Assembly: GCF_947504145.1 (NCBI RefSeq)
Contig: NZ_CANNGQ010000006.1
Span: 43,792-107,791 of the forward strand
Direction of reading: 5' to 3'
From: an uncultured Microbulbifer sp.
GTDB lineage: Bacteria > Pseudomonadota > Gammaproteobacteria > Pseudomonadales > Cellvibrionaceae
Length of the DNA stretch: 64,000 nucleotides
Below, one piece after another: positions 54,614 through 62,592 of this stretch (within the stretch, counting starts at the first letter, position 1; the number at the start of each line of letters is the position of its first letter). Made by a program: the position numbers and the translations under genes. The notes under the pieces are model-generated. The model did no database searches, was not told the DNA's origin, and was given only the letters and a program-made list of their open reading frames with translations.

Positions 54614-55372
54614 ATGATCCGTCTCGACCTGTTGATGGTCCAGCAACAGCTCGCCAGCTCGAGAACCCATGCCCGCAAATTGATCGATGCCGGGCGTGTA
54701 CGGGTTTCCGACGGTCACCACTGGCACTCGGCCAGCAAGGCCAGCCAATCCCTGAGTGAAGACTCCCGAATCCAGGTGGAAGCCTTGCCAGAAGACCAGT
54801 ACGTTTCCCGCGCGGGCCTGAAGCTCGCTGGGGTACTGGACGATACCGGACTCGATCCTACCGGCTGGCACGCTCTGGACGTGGGCTGCTCCACCGGCGG
54901 ATTCAGCGATTGCCTGCTACAACGTGGTGCCGCACAGGTCGTCGGCGTAGATGTCGGCCACGGGCAGCTGGCCAAGCCTCTGCGGGAAAACCCACAAATG
55001 CACCTGTTCGAGGGTGTCAACGCCCGCTACCTCACTGCTGCACAGATAGCCCCATTTGCCGACCAGGGCTTCGACGCCGTAGTAATGGACGTTTCGTTTA
55101 TTTCCCAGACCCTGATCCTGCCCCAGTTGCCCCCACTGATGAAAACCGGCAGCCACCTACTGAGTCTGGTCAAACCCCAGTTTGAAGTGGGTCCCGAGGG
55201 CATCGGCAAGGGTGGACTGGTACGCGACCCGGCGCTCTACCAGGGCGTTCAGGAAAAGATGTACGCACTATGTGACAAACTGGATCTCAACATCCAGAAG
55301 TATATGGAAAGCCCGATCACTGGCGGTGATGGCAACAGAGAGTTTTTACTGTGGGCACAGAAGCGCGCGTGA
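54614..55372 (+). CDS. tlyA: TlyA family rRNA methyltransferase
   Basis: A 252-residue protein with an N-terminal S4 RNA-binding domain (MIRLDLLMVQQQLASSRTHARKLIDAGRVRV) followed by a Rossmann-type methyltransferase with SAM site LDVGCSTGGFSDCLL and VDVGHGQL. TlyA enzymes methylate 2'-O positions in 16S and 23S rRNA; some members are annotated as haemolysin. The KPQFEVGPEGIGKGGLVRDP segment is typical. It stands alone between nhaA and the DUF1272 gene. Confidence 0.93.
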   Translation: MIRLDLLMVQQQLASSRTHARKLIDAGRVRVSDGHHWHSASKASQSLSEDSRIQVEALPEDQYVSRAGLKLAGVLDDTGLDPTGWHALDVGCSTGGFSDCLLQRGAAQVVGVDVGHGQLAKPLRENPQMHLFEGVNARYLTAAQIAPFADQGFDAVVMDVSFISQTLILPQLPPLMKTGSHLLSLVKPQFEVGPEGIGKGGLVRDPALYQGVQEKMYALCDKLDLNIQKYMESPITGGDGNREFLLWAQKRA

Positions 55373-55421
55373 TTAGACGTTCACTGGCAACGCATCAATA
55401 GAGTGTTTAGAGCGGCCGGCC

Positions 55422-55652
55422 TCAGGGGAGAATAGTTTCCAGCTTGGCTTTAAAACCGGACTTGGCCACTTCGGTGGGTGACGTGCGGCGACCCGGACGA
55501 AGAACCAGGTTTCCCTGGCAGTTGGGGCACTCCTGTTTCAGTGCTTCCGTACACACAGGGCAGAAAGTACATTCGTAGGAACAGATAAAGGCCCGATCGG
55601 AAAGGCCGAGCTTGGCACTGCAGCGCTCGCAGGTGGCTTTCATCTTCAGCAT
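55422..55652 (-). CDS. DUF1272 zinc-ribbon protein
   Basis: A 76-residue protein with a CxxC-rich zinc-binding domain: CERCSAKLG, CSYECTFCPVC and CPNCQGNL. This is the DUF1272 pattern, of unknown function. AAGGA six bases before the first ATG supports the start at 55652. The tail after the zinc domain is short and basic. The next gene (phhB) is 132 bp upstream on the same strand. Confidence 0.88.
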   Translation of the reverse strand: MLKMKATCERCSAKLGLSDRAFICSYECTFCPVCTEALKQECPNCQGNLVLRPGRRTSPTEVAKSGFKAKLETILP

Positions 55653-55710
55653 TGTGGTCCTTCTTTGTTACTCGTTATACATCGAACGAATCGGGCAGAC
55701 TCCATCGGCA

Positions 55711-55773
55711 CCCGGCAGGCTAGCCTACCGGGCTCACACGGTCGCACGCCGAAAGAACCTCGCCGCTGGCGAG
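55711..55773 (-). terminator. two inverted repeats downstream of phhB
   Basis: CTCGCC GCT GGCGAG (55759-55773) lies just past the phhB stop and on the minus strand is followed by GTTCTTTC, so it is terminator-like. CCCGGCAGGCT with AGCCTACCGGG (55711-55732) is an 11-bp stem with one mismatch. Either could end the phhB transcript. Confidence 0.45.
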
Positions 55774-55784
55774 TTCGCCGGGGC

Positions 55785-56129
55785 TCAGTCCTGATCCAGC
55801 TGTTTGTCGGTCCGGGCCGCCATGATGAAATCATTTTTGTGCAGGCCGCCAGCTTCGTGGCTCCACCAGGTCACCGTCACCTTGCCCCACTCGGTAAGCA
55901 ACGCGGGATGGTGGCCCACTTCTTCGGCAATCTCACCCACCCGGTTGGTAAATGCCAGTGCCTGCTTGAAGTTGCGAAACTTGAACACTCGCTCCAGCTG
56001 CATCACGCCATCCCGGGTCTCCGGCGTCCAGTCCGGGATCTCTCGTATCAGCTCCGCCAGTTCTTCATCCGAGACCAGTGGCGCATCGGCCCTGCAGGCC
56101 TCACACGCCTGTGCTGCCAGTTCTGTCAT
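55785..56129 (-). CDS. phhB: 4a-hydroxytetrahydrobiopterin dehydratase
   Basis: A 114-residue pterin carbinolamine dehydratase that recycles the pterin cofactor of phenylalanine hydroxylase. The active-site region is [40 protein letters not shown], with the His-His-Pro and the later His expected for the family. AAGGAG lies before the ATG. No phenylalanine hydroxylase gene is next to it. Confidence 0.92.
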   Translation of the reverse strand: MTELAAQACEACRADAPLVSDEELAELIREIPDWTPETRDGVMQLERVFKFRNFKQALAFTNRVGEIAEEVGHHPALLTEWGKVTVTWWSHEAGGLHKNDFIMAARTDKQLDQD

Positions 56130-56332
56130 ACCAGACTCCTTTCATAACAATACAAATTTGATCGGATCGAAACGCGGCACTCGGCCACAAATTCAGGTTT
56201 TGCCACTTTAGCCCCCGCCTCAATGTGAAACAAGGCGACCTGGATCACACAAAATAAATGCCGTAACAACCGATAACTATAAGTCGACTGTGCTAGTTTT
56301 TGAGCAGATTCCGCCAAAAATTCGAGATACCC

Positions 56333-58183
56333 ATGAAACACCTGATTACCGCCGCCATCCTGGCCACTGCCCTTCATGGTTGTGGGGAAAAAAGCGCACA
56401 GCCGACACCACCAGCCACTGGCGATAATAGCGGCGCCAATACACCCTCGGCAAGCGAAGTGGACACTAACAAGAGACCCTCAGGTAAGAAAAACGCTACG
56501 ACAGAAAAAGAGTTCCAGACGCTCAGCAACCAGATGGTCGAGCGCATGTGGCGGCTGTTTCCCACCTGGGCACTCACCAATGGCTACTATCAGGTTGCGG
56601 AACAACTTGAAATACCGGACAAAAATTATCGCCAGAAAGTTCTCGGCTTTGCCCGCGAATACCGAAACCAGTTTTCGCGCTTCAAGCCCGAAGCTCTGAG
56701 CGAAAATGCACGTACCGATCTGGCCCTGATTCACAATTTTCTCGACGAGACGGTCTGGAACCTCACTGAATTCAAGCCACATGAGTGGAACCCCGCTAAC
56801 TACAACGTTTCTCACGGGTTCGCTCTGATTCTGAATACAGACTACGCACCGCTGGACGACCGGTTGCGCAGTTTCAGCAATCGCATGCAAATGGTGCCAG
56901 CCTACTACGCTGCGGCGGAACAGTCCCTTTCGAAGCCCGCATCGCCACAGCTCATCCTCGCCATACAACAAAATGAAGGATCACAGTCGGTGTTTGGCGA
57001 AGAGACGGAAAAAAAACTGGAAGCCAGCGGCCTTTCCGATAAAGAAAAAGAACTCTTCAAAAGCCGCCTTGCCGCCACGCGTGAAGCCATTGAAGGGTAT
57101 GTTGTTCACCTGCAGACTCTCCATGCCAGCCGGGAAAAAGTTGATGATTTTCGCGACTTCCGCATCGGCGACAAACTCTATGAAGAGAAATTCGCGTACG
57201 ACATCCAGATTGGCATGACAGGAAAACAGCTCTATCAACGAGCGATGCGTGAGAAAGACAAATTACACCTGGAAATGGATGACCTGGCGAACAAGCTCTG
57301 GCCAAAACATTTCAAAAATGAATCGAAACCCAATGACATTCTCGAAAAAATTTCTCTGGTACTGGAAAAGCTTTCCGAAAATCATGCCACCAAAGAGAAC
57401 TTCAAAGCATCAGTAGAGGCACAGATTCCCGAGCTGGTGGCATTTGTTGAAGAAAAGAATCTGCTGTCACTGGATGCTGAAAAACCGCTGGTGGTGCGCA
57501 CTACCCCAGCCTATATGCGCGGATTCGCCGTAGCATCAATCAACGCACCAGGGCCCTACGACAAAGATGCCAACACCTATTACAACGTCATGCCGATTGA
57601 AGATCTTCCTGACGATCGCGCAGAGAGCTTTCTGCGAGAATACAACGCCTATCTGATGCAGATTCTGAATATCCACGAAGCCATACCGGGACATTACACT
57701 CAACTTGTATACGCGAATAAATCGCCGAGCCTGATCAAGAATATCCTCGGCAATGGCGCGATGATTGAAGGCTGGGCGGTATATACCGAGCGGATGATGC
57801 TGGAAGCCGGCTACGGCGACTTCTCCCCAGAACTCTGGATGATGTATTACAAGTGGAACCTTCGCACCGTGATCAACACCATTCTGGATTACTCCATTCA
57901 GGTTAAAGGCATGACCGAACAGCAGGCCATGGATTTAATGATGAAACAGGGGTTCCAGCAACAGTCCGAAGCCCAGGGAAAATGGCGTCGAGCCACCCTC
58001 AGTCAGGTTCAACTTACCAGCTACTTTGCCGGTTATATGGACATCATGGCGCTGCGAGATGAAATCAAGGAGATTCAGGGGGATGATTTTGACCTAAAAG
58101 AATTTCACGAAAAGTTTCTGAGCTATGGTAATGCGCCCGTGCCGGTAATACGGGAACTGATGCTGGCGGATATCGAAGCGTAA
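56333..58183 (+). CDS. DUF885 lipoprotein, putative metallopeptidase
   Basis: A 616-residue DUF885 protein. The start at 56333 opens a lipoprotein signal (LATALHGCGEK), so it is probably anchored in a membrane facing the periplasm. The fold is related to zinc metallopeptidases: HEAIPGHYTQL supplies a His-Glu-x3-Gly-His motif, and the Glu of MIEGWAVYTERM lies downstream. QKVLGFAREYRNQFSRF and the N-terminal 50 residues after the signal are rich in Ser/Thr. Natural substrates are unknown. Confidence 0.88.
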   Translation: MKHLITAAILATALHGCGEKSAQPTPPATGDNSGANTPSASEVDTNKRPSGKKNATTEKEFQTLSNQMVERMWRLFPTWALTNGYYQVAEQLEIPDKNYRQKVLGFAREYRNQFSRFKPEALSENARTDLALIHNFLDETVWNLTEFKPHEWNPANYNVSHGFALILNTDYAPLDDRLRSFSNRMQMVPAYYAAAEQSLSKPASPQLILAIQQNEGSQSVFGEETEKKLEASGLSDKEKELFKSRLAATREAIEGYVVHLQTLHASREKVDDFRDFRIGDKLYEEKFAYDIQIGMTGKQLYQRAMREKDKLHLEMDDLANKLWPKHFKNESKPNDILEKISLVLEKLSENHATKENFKASVEAQIPELVAFVEEKNLLSLDAEKPLVVRTTPAYMRGFAVASINAPGPYDKDANTYYNVMPIEDLPDDRAESFLREYNAYLMQILNIHEAIPGHYTQLVYANKSPSLIKNILGNGAMIEGWAVYTERMMLEAGYGDFSPELWMMYYKWNLRTVINTILDYSIQVKGMTEQQAMDLMMKQGFQQQSEAQGKWRRATLSQVQLTSYFAGYMDIMALRDEIKEIQGDDFDLKEFHEKFLSYGNAPVPVIRELMLADIEA

Positions 58184-58290
58184 AACGTACAGGTTACGCA
58201 CGCGGAGTAATACGCCTTGATATCCCCAGTGACATCCCTGCTTGGAAAAGCCCGGTTACGAATGGAACCACTACAACAGCGTATGAGCAA

Positions 58291-59541
58291 TCAGTCCCCA
58301 ATGGTTACCTCAATGATACGATTGGTGGCACTCTGATGAATAAGCAGGTTGCCCTCATCGGTCGGACGCATATGACGCACAATACCCGCATAGAAATCAC
58401 CCGACGGAATAGGCCAGCTCTGGAACGTCTCTGTCTCAGGGTCAAAACGCACCAGGGTATCGGGCCGCATACCTGACTCGTTGTACCAGACGGCTCCATC
58501 CACCACCGCGATCGCGTACGGGTGAGAGCCGGCTCCACTCGGTGAAGGCCATTCGCGGATCTCTCCACTGAGTGGATCAAAGCGACCCAATCGACCACGC
58601 CCGGAGTTGACATACCAAATCATGCCGTCATCTGCAATATCAAGTCGCCGAACACGGGTCTGTACATTAGGCAGCTTGATTTCCGTGAGATTCATCGTTT
58701 TGGGGTCAACGCGAACCAGGCAATTGCCCCCATTACAGGCGACCCAGGGATTGCCCGCAGCATCAATCTTAATGCCGTATGGTCGCGCGCCGGATCGCGG
58801 CATCTCTACCAGACTGATCTTGCCGGTACCCGGGTCGAGCCGGCCAATTTGATTTGCATGCTGAAGCGTAAACCAGAGGGTCCCACCAGTATCAAAAACC
58901 GCTGTATGAGGATCTCGCGCCGAGGCATCGGGCATGTCGTAAACTTGAATGTCACCATTAGCCGGGTTCAGCCTGCCAATTGTGGCGTTCTTATTTCCCG
59001 TGTACCACACGTTGCCATCGATATCCGGCGTCACGGAGTGCGGCATAGCCCCGGTAGGCAGTGGAAACTCGCGCATTTCGCCGGTTAGGGGATTGATCCG
59101 ACCTATAAGGTTCCCCCACTGACCCGCCCACCAAACGCTACCATCAGGTGCCTCCACAGGGTCACGTGCACGCTGCCCCAATGTTGGAACGACCCACTCC
59201 CGGAAAGAGACCTGGACGTCACCATCCACAATGGTCGGCGCTCTGCGATCGTTTGGCGGAAAATAGGTCGCCAAATAGTCAGCAATGATATCGCGGCGCT
59301 TCGGTTCAGCGGAGATATCAACCATCGTCGCGGATAACGCAAGCCAGTCATCGCGGCTATATCCGAGGCTTTGAGTAATCCGGCTAACAGGGTGGCAAGC
59401 CGAGCACTGGGTTTCCACAAGCTCCCTACCCTCACCTTCCGGCAAACCTCTGTCTTGAGACAACACCGGAGAAACGAGGAATAAAAGCGCGAGTGGAGCA
59501 AACTGGGGGCACAAAACTTTGAACATAGAATATCTTTTCAT
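58291..59541 (-). CDS. cytochrome c / virginiamycin B lyase-like propeller fusion
   Basis: A 416-residue exported protein joining a haem c domain to a seven-bladed propeller. The ATG at 59541 has GAGGTG upstream; a TTG at 59559 overlaps that site. A signal peptide ends SPVLSQDR. One CxxCH motif, in VETQCSACHPVSR, is near residue 48. From about residue 105 onward the repeats DGSVWWAGQWGNLIGRINPLTGE, DGNVWYTGNKNATIGRLNP and similar blocks mark a Vgb (streptogramin lyase-like) propeller. A redox partner or dehydrogenase role is more likely than lyase activity, but this is inference. It is the last chromosomal-type gene before the integron array, starting 49 bases from the first attC remnant. Confidence 0.85.
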   Translation of the reverse strand: MKRYSMFKVLCPQFAPLALLFLVSPVLSQDRGLPEGEGRELVETQCSACHPVSRITQSLGYSRDDWLALSATMVDISAEPKRRDIIADYLATYFPPNDRRAPTIVDGDVQVSFREWVVPTLGQRARDPVEAPDGSVWWAGQWGNLIGRINPLTGEMREFPLPTGAMPHSVTPDIDGNVWYTGNKNATIGRLNPANGDIQVYDMPDASARDPHTAVFDTGGTLWFTLQHANQIGRLDPGTGKISLVEMPRSGARPYGIKIDAAGNPWVACNGGNCLVRVDPKTMNLTEIKLPNVQTRVRRLDIADDGMIWYVNSGRGRLGRFDPLSGEIREWPSPSGAGSHPYAIAVVDGAVWYNESGMRPDTLVRFDPETETFQSWPIPSGDFYAGIVRHMRPTDEGNLLIHQSATNRIIEVTIGD

Positions 59542-59589
59542 CAGATCTAAACACCTCAAAGTCAGCTAAATGAAGGGGTGTACAAGGTA

Positions 59590-59644
59590 CGCCGTCCCGC
59601 GGAGGCCCGAAGGGGAGGAGCTTTACTGCCTGTGATCGTTATGT
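59590..59644 (-). repeat. attC-A, truncated attC remnant at the array's end
   Basis: About 55 bases resemble the R'' half of attC-E and attC-F (GTCCCGCGGAGGCCCGAAG, CTGCCTG, then GTTATGT core at 59638), but the other half is missing. On the minus strand it begins with ACATAAC and lies at the 3' end of the last cassette. Confidence 0.78.
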
Positions 59645-59968
59645 GTATTCAGCGCTCGGCGGAGGAGAATCCACTGTAATACTGCAATGGCGGAAAACAC
59701 AATACCCCAAAAGATGTAACTTGACCTCACAAGAGAAGATCCTTTCATCAACTCTTCCTCTGCTTTTGCCAGAGTTAAAAACTTTTCTGATATCTCAGCA
59801 TCTGTGTACTTTCCAGCACGAACGTCTGATGCCCATAGCATGTATGAAGCTCGAACATTTTCATTATCGGCAAGCATTCCCCAGCTTTCGGCACTCTTTA
59901 CACATAAAAAAAACCAGAATAAGCGGTAACGCAACTACCGACAAAACTACTAACTGTCTTTGTTTCAT
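59623..59968 (-). pseudogene. frameshifted cassette gene for a small membrane protein
   Basis: Two overlapping frames look like one gene broken at a run of eight A (59906-59913; T8 on the coding strand). The 5' part begins at the ATG at 59968 and encodes MKQRQLVVLSVVALPLILVF, a membrane segment. In a second frame the 3' part continues CVKSAESWGMLADNENVRAS to a second helix (YIFWGIVFSAIAVLQWILLR) and stops at 59623 inside attC-A. Removing one T joins them into about 115 residues. It could be a pseudogene, a sequencing error in the homopolymer or slippage expression. No family is recognised. Confidence 0.65.
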
Positions 59969-59977
59969 ATTGTTATC

Positions 59978-60113
59978 ACATAACGTCGTGCTCAGGGACG
60001 GACGCACCTTGTGCACCTTGTGCGCGAAAATGGGAGCGCAGCAACCATGCATAAAGTGCACACTGTAAGCTGTCCGGTAGAGGGCTGGAACGAAATACCT
60101 CGCATTATTATGT
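59978..60113 (-). repeat. attC-B, divergent attC site
   Basis: A 136-bp attC-like element with ACATAAC at 59978 and a degenerate ATTATGT at 60107. The central palindrome (GTGCGCGAAAATGGGAGCGCAGCAACC region) matches neighbours loosely. The inner core does not match the 5' core of the cassette it closes (GTTATGC), so it breaks the pairing rule seen elsewhere. Confidence 0.75.
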
Positions 60114-60116
60114 AGT

Positions 60117-60620
60117 TTAGAACTGATAGCCCAACTGAAAACCAAAAGTCATCTCAGACTTTAACCCAGTATTAAAGTCTGAATGAATGTATTTCTTACC
60201 GATACTCGCACCAGCTACTACGCTTTGGCTATCGCTGCCATTGAAATAGAATGTGTACGAACCGGCAATGTAATTACTAACAACAGACTCCAATGTACCA
60301 GGCTGAAGTCCTGCTTCCTGAGAAAAAGTAGTAGGAGTATATACATCGTAGTTTTTAGTAAGAACAAATGCTCCTAAAGAATGCTTCCGACTTAAGGCTC
60401 TCTCCCAGCCAAGGGAAACCCCATACTCCCTACCCGATGTCCCCCGGAAATCCGACACGCCTGCACCAAGAAAGTATCTGTTTTCACCAGCAGCTACAGC
60501 GTATTTAGCGCCCAACAATCCTCCAAACTGGCTTCCGACGCCCACCTCGAAGAAAGATTGGTTACTCGCAGAAACCGACATTGACAAAAAAACCCCGAAA
60601 AGAACCAAAAATGTTTTCAT
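60117..60620 (-). CDS. cassette protein, small outer-membrane beta-barrel
   Basis: A 167-residue exported protein. Residues 1-18 are a signal peptide ending VSASNQ. The mature chain alternates hydrophobic and polar residues, is rich in Gly, Tyr and Phe (FFEVGVGSQFGGLLGAKYA, NYIAGSYTFYFNG) and ends in GYQF, the aromatic end typical of barrel proteins. About eight strands fit the length. No family is recognised. It fills the cassette between attC-B and attC-C, starting 51 bases into it and ending three bases before the attC. Confidence 0.72.
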   Translation of the reverse strand: MKTFLVLFGVFLSMSVSASNQSFFEVGVGSQFGGLLGAKYAVAAGENRYFLGAGVSDFRGTSGREYGVSLGWERALSRKHSLGAFVLTKNYDVYTPTTFSQEAGLQPGTLESVVSNYIAGSYTFYFNGSDSQSVVAGASIGKKYIHSDFNTGLKSEMTFGFQLGYQF

Positions 60621-60671
60621 TAAAAATGTTCCTTCAACTAGTAGAGTAACGATAAATAACCGGTACTAGAT

Positions 60672-60791
60672 GCATAACGCCCAGCGCAGGCGCAGCCAGC
60701 GCGGAGCATCTTTTGTGTTAATGTTTGAGCGCCAGCGAGTAACACAAAAGATGCGTAGCGTTGGCTGTCGCTCTGCCGCTGTTTGTTATGT
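60672..60791 (-). repeat. attC-C, 120-bp attC
   Basis: Bounded by GCATAAC (60672) and GTTATGT (60785). Arms AGCGCAGGCGCAGCCAGCGCGG and the mirrored TTGGCTGTCGCTCTGCCGCTG flank a central palindrome around ACACAAAAGATGC. Same type as attC-D, attC-G and attC-H. Confidence 0.92.
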
Positions 60792-61364
60792 GGTACCACC
60801 GTCATTGGCGCTGAAGTCAATGTGAATCTCATTATTTTTTACGAACTGGAACGGTGCCTTAATTGATAAAACCAAGTAGCCACCATACGCCCCCAGGATA
60901 AGAAATGTACCCATAAGCCACATATAAAAAGAGACCAATTCCACTGCTCCAGAATCGACTAACAGTTGGCGATTGATCCATTGCACATTATCAAAGATAA
61001 GCTGCTGCAAAATCATGAAGGTAACGGAAGAGACAACTGCAACTAACATGCACTTCGCCAATTGAGCTACAGCGACTCCTTTTTTCACGCGAAAATTCGG
61101 TATGCCTTTTAAACGAGACCATAATAGTAATCTAGAGAATAAGGAAAATATGCTGCAAATAGCCAGGCCACAGAAAACTATGGCGGTATTCAGCCAAATG
61201 TATTTTGAAATACCCCAAAGGTGATTTCCGGACACATGGATGTCGGTTCTTACATGAAACACATAAAGCGCTACCCAAACACACGTAAATACAATCGCGA
61301 CTGGAAGTAAGAGCAGTTGCTTTCTGTGCTCCAATTTTCTGATTTTATCTATCTCGATGCTCAT
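60786..61364 (-). CDS. cassette protein with four predicted membrane helices
   Basis: A 192-residue membrane protein of unknown family. The start at 61364 is preferred: the same frame runs upstream to 61502, but that part only translates attC-D. Predicted helices are LLLLPVAIVFTCVWVALYVF, WLNTAIVFCGLAICSIFSLF, CMLVAVVSSVTFMILQQL and FYMWLMGTFLILGAYGGYLV. The TAA stop is part of the ACATAAC core of attC-C. Composition is AT-richer than the chromosome upstream. Confidence 0.75.
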   Translation of the reverse strand: MSIEIDKIRKLEHRKQLLLLPVAIVFTCVWVALYVFHVRTDIHVSGNHLWGISKYIWLNTAIVFCGLAICSIFSLFSRLLLWSRLKGIPNFRVKKGVAVAQLAKCMLVAVVSSVTFMILQQLIFDNVQWINRQLLVDSGAVELVSFYMWLMGTFLILGAYGGYLVLSIKAPFQFVKNNEIHIDFSANDGGTT

Positions 61365-61376
61365 AAACTCAATGAC

Positions 61377-61494
61377 ACATAACGCCCAGCGCAGGCGCAG
61401 CCGGCGCGGAGCGCATTTTGTGTTAATGTTTGAGCGCCAGCGAGTAACGCAAAAGGCGTAGCGTTGGCTGTCGCTCTGCCGCTGATTGTTATGT
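61377..61494 (-). repeat. attC-D, 118-bp attC
   Basis: Bounded by ACATAAC (61377) and GTTATGT (61488). Nearly identical to attC-C over its arms. Its inner core matches the 5' core of the cassette it closes (61875). Confidence 0.92.
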
Positions 61495-61514
61495 TCATTC
61501 ACTTGTGCCGCAGC

Positions 61515-61844
61515 CTAAATTTGCTGGAGCCCAAGAAAGAATCCGACTCCTATATAGCCGCAAGCTAACCAGGAAACTCCCACGATGCACTTCAGAAGCC
61601 TATTTCTAGGGATGTAGATTATCAATCCAATAGCCGCTAAGAAACATAATGTGGAAATTAAATATATCTCTTTAAATAGGTAACTTTCTACATTCAATAA
61701 AAAGCTGGTAGGCCCAAGAAAAATTCCTATCCATGTGATTGGAACGTCAATAAAACTACTCACCCATGGACCAATTGAAAACGATATTAGCGAAAATAGT
61801 ATATAAACAGCCACAAAAATAGACGCTGCTTTTTTTGATTCCAT
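61515..61844 (-). CDS. cassette protein, 109-residue membrane protein
   Basis: A small integral membrane protein with four hydrophobic stretches (IFVAVYILFSLISFSIGPWV, TWIGIFLGPTSFLLNV, IYLISTLCFLAAIGLIIYI, CIVGVSWLACGYIGVGFFLG). It begins 31 bases into the cassette and stops 21 bases before attC-D. No family is recognised. Confidence 0.72.
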   Translation of the reverse strand: MESKKAASIFVAVYILFSLISFSIGPWVSSFIDVPITWIGIFLGPTSFLLNVESYLFKEIYLISTLCFLAAIGLIIYIPRNRLLKCIVGVSWLACGYIGVGFFLGLQQI

Positions 61845-61874
61845 GACGTTTACCTCCGATCCTAGGGCCTCAGA

Positions 61875-62066
61875 ACATAACGCCCGCAGCAGGGGCGACC
61901 AATGCTATGCACATTTTGTGCGAAACTGGGAGCGAAGCGACCCGCCCAAAATGTGCGTAGCGTTGGGCGTCCCGCGGAGGCCCGAAGGGCCGAAGGGCCG
62001 AAGGGCCGAAGGGCCGAAGGGCCGAAGGGCCGAAGGGCCGGAGCAAACTGCCTGCGATTGTTAAGT
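61875..62066 (-). repeat. attC-E, 192-bp attC with an expanded repeat
   Basis: Bounded by ACATAAC (61875) and GTTAAGT (62060). It belongs to the longer type seen also at attC-F, but is 48 bp longer because of an 8-bp repeat (61982-62037). Confidence 0.92.
61982..62037. repeat. seven CCGAAGGG repeats inside attC-E
   Basis: Seven perfect head-to-tail copies of CCGAAGGG lie in the long arm of attC-E; attC-F has a single copy at the same place and the attC-A remnant has part of one. The 48-bp difference in attC length equals six extra copies. Confidence 0.95.
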
Positions 62067-62071
62067 GTTTT

Positions 62072-62431
62072 TTAGCTATGAAAGAACTGGACCCCAGAGA
62101 GAGGAGACCAAGACAGTGATTTTACGGCTTTTACACTTTTAACCGCCCTCACTCCTTTAACAGGCTTTACGTGTTTTACCCCCTTTACCGGCTTAACGTG
62201 CTTCACTGGTTTTACCGGGCCACCCTTTGCGCTCTCTGAGAAAAATGCGCATCCGCCACGAGTATCTCTAATCCAGCCATCTTCAAACCAACCAATATGA
62301 GCACCACTAAACGCATATACAGTATTACCCGATAAATATGCCGCGGGCTGACCAGTAAAGAGGTAAATGTGGATTCCATCTTCGGAATAGGCTATTGGAG
62401 ATCCAGACTGATCATAGAAATTTAACGCCAT
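62072..62431 (-). CDS. cassette protein resembling the 4-fold beta flower family, with Val-Lys-rich tail
   Basis: A 119-residue protein. The first 70 residues contain four related short beta units: FYDQSGSPIAY, IYLFTGQPAAYL, VYAFSGAHIGWF and WIRDTRGGCAFF, the pattern of proteins annotated as 4-fold beta flower. The C-terminal half is a repeat of the type VKPVKHVKPVKGVKHVKPVK, ending with a short hydrophobic patch (SWSPLSGVQFF). No signal peptide. The function is unknown; a basic, regular tail could bind nucleic acid, cell wall or a partner. It sits between attC-E and attC-F. Confidence 0.75.
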   Translation of the reverse strand: MALNFYDQSGSPIAYSEDGIHIYLFTGQPAAYLSGNTVYAFSGAHIGWFEDGWIRDTRGGCAFFSESAKGGPVKPVKHVKPVKGVKHVKPVKGVRAVKSVKAVKSLSWSPLSGVQFFHS

Positions 62432-62448
62432 TTTTTAATCCTTATGAC

Positions 62449-62592
62449 ACTTAACGCCCGCAGCAGGGGCGGCCAATGCTGTGCACGTTTTGTGCGAAAC
62501 TGGGAGCGCAGCGACCCGCACAAAATGTGCATAGCGTTGGGCGTCCCGCGGAGGCCCGAAGGGCCGGAGCAAACTGCCTGCGTTTGTTAAGT
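62449..62592 (-). repeat. attC-F, 144-bp attC
   Basis: Bounded by ACTTAAC (62449) and GTTAAGT (62586), a textbook RYYYAAC/GTTRRRY pair. Long type with arms CGCCCGCAGCAGGGGCGG and CTGCCTGCG. Confidence 0.94.

Noticed and set aside
54614..55372. A haemolysin toxin
   Set aside because: The S4 domain plus SAM site identify an rRNA methyltransferase; the haemolysin label is historical.
58291..59541. A streptogramin resistance (virginiamycin B lyase) gene
   Set aside because: The propeller resembles Vgb but is fused to a haem c domain and exported; lyase activity is not supported.
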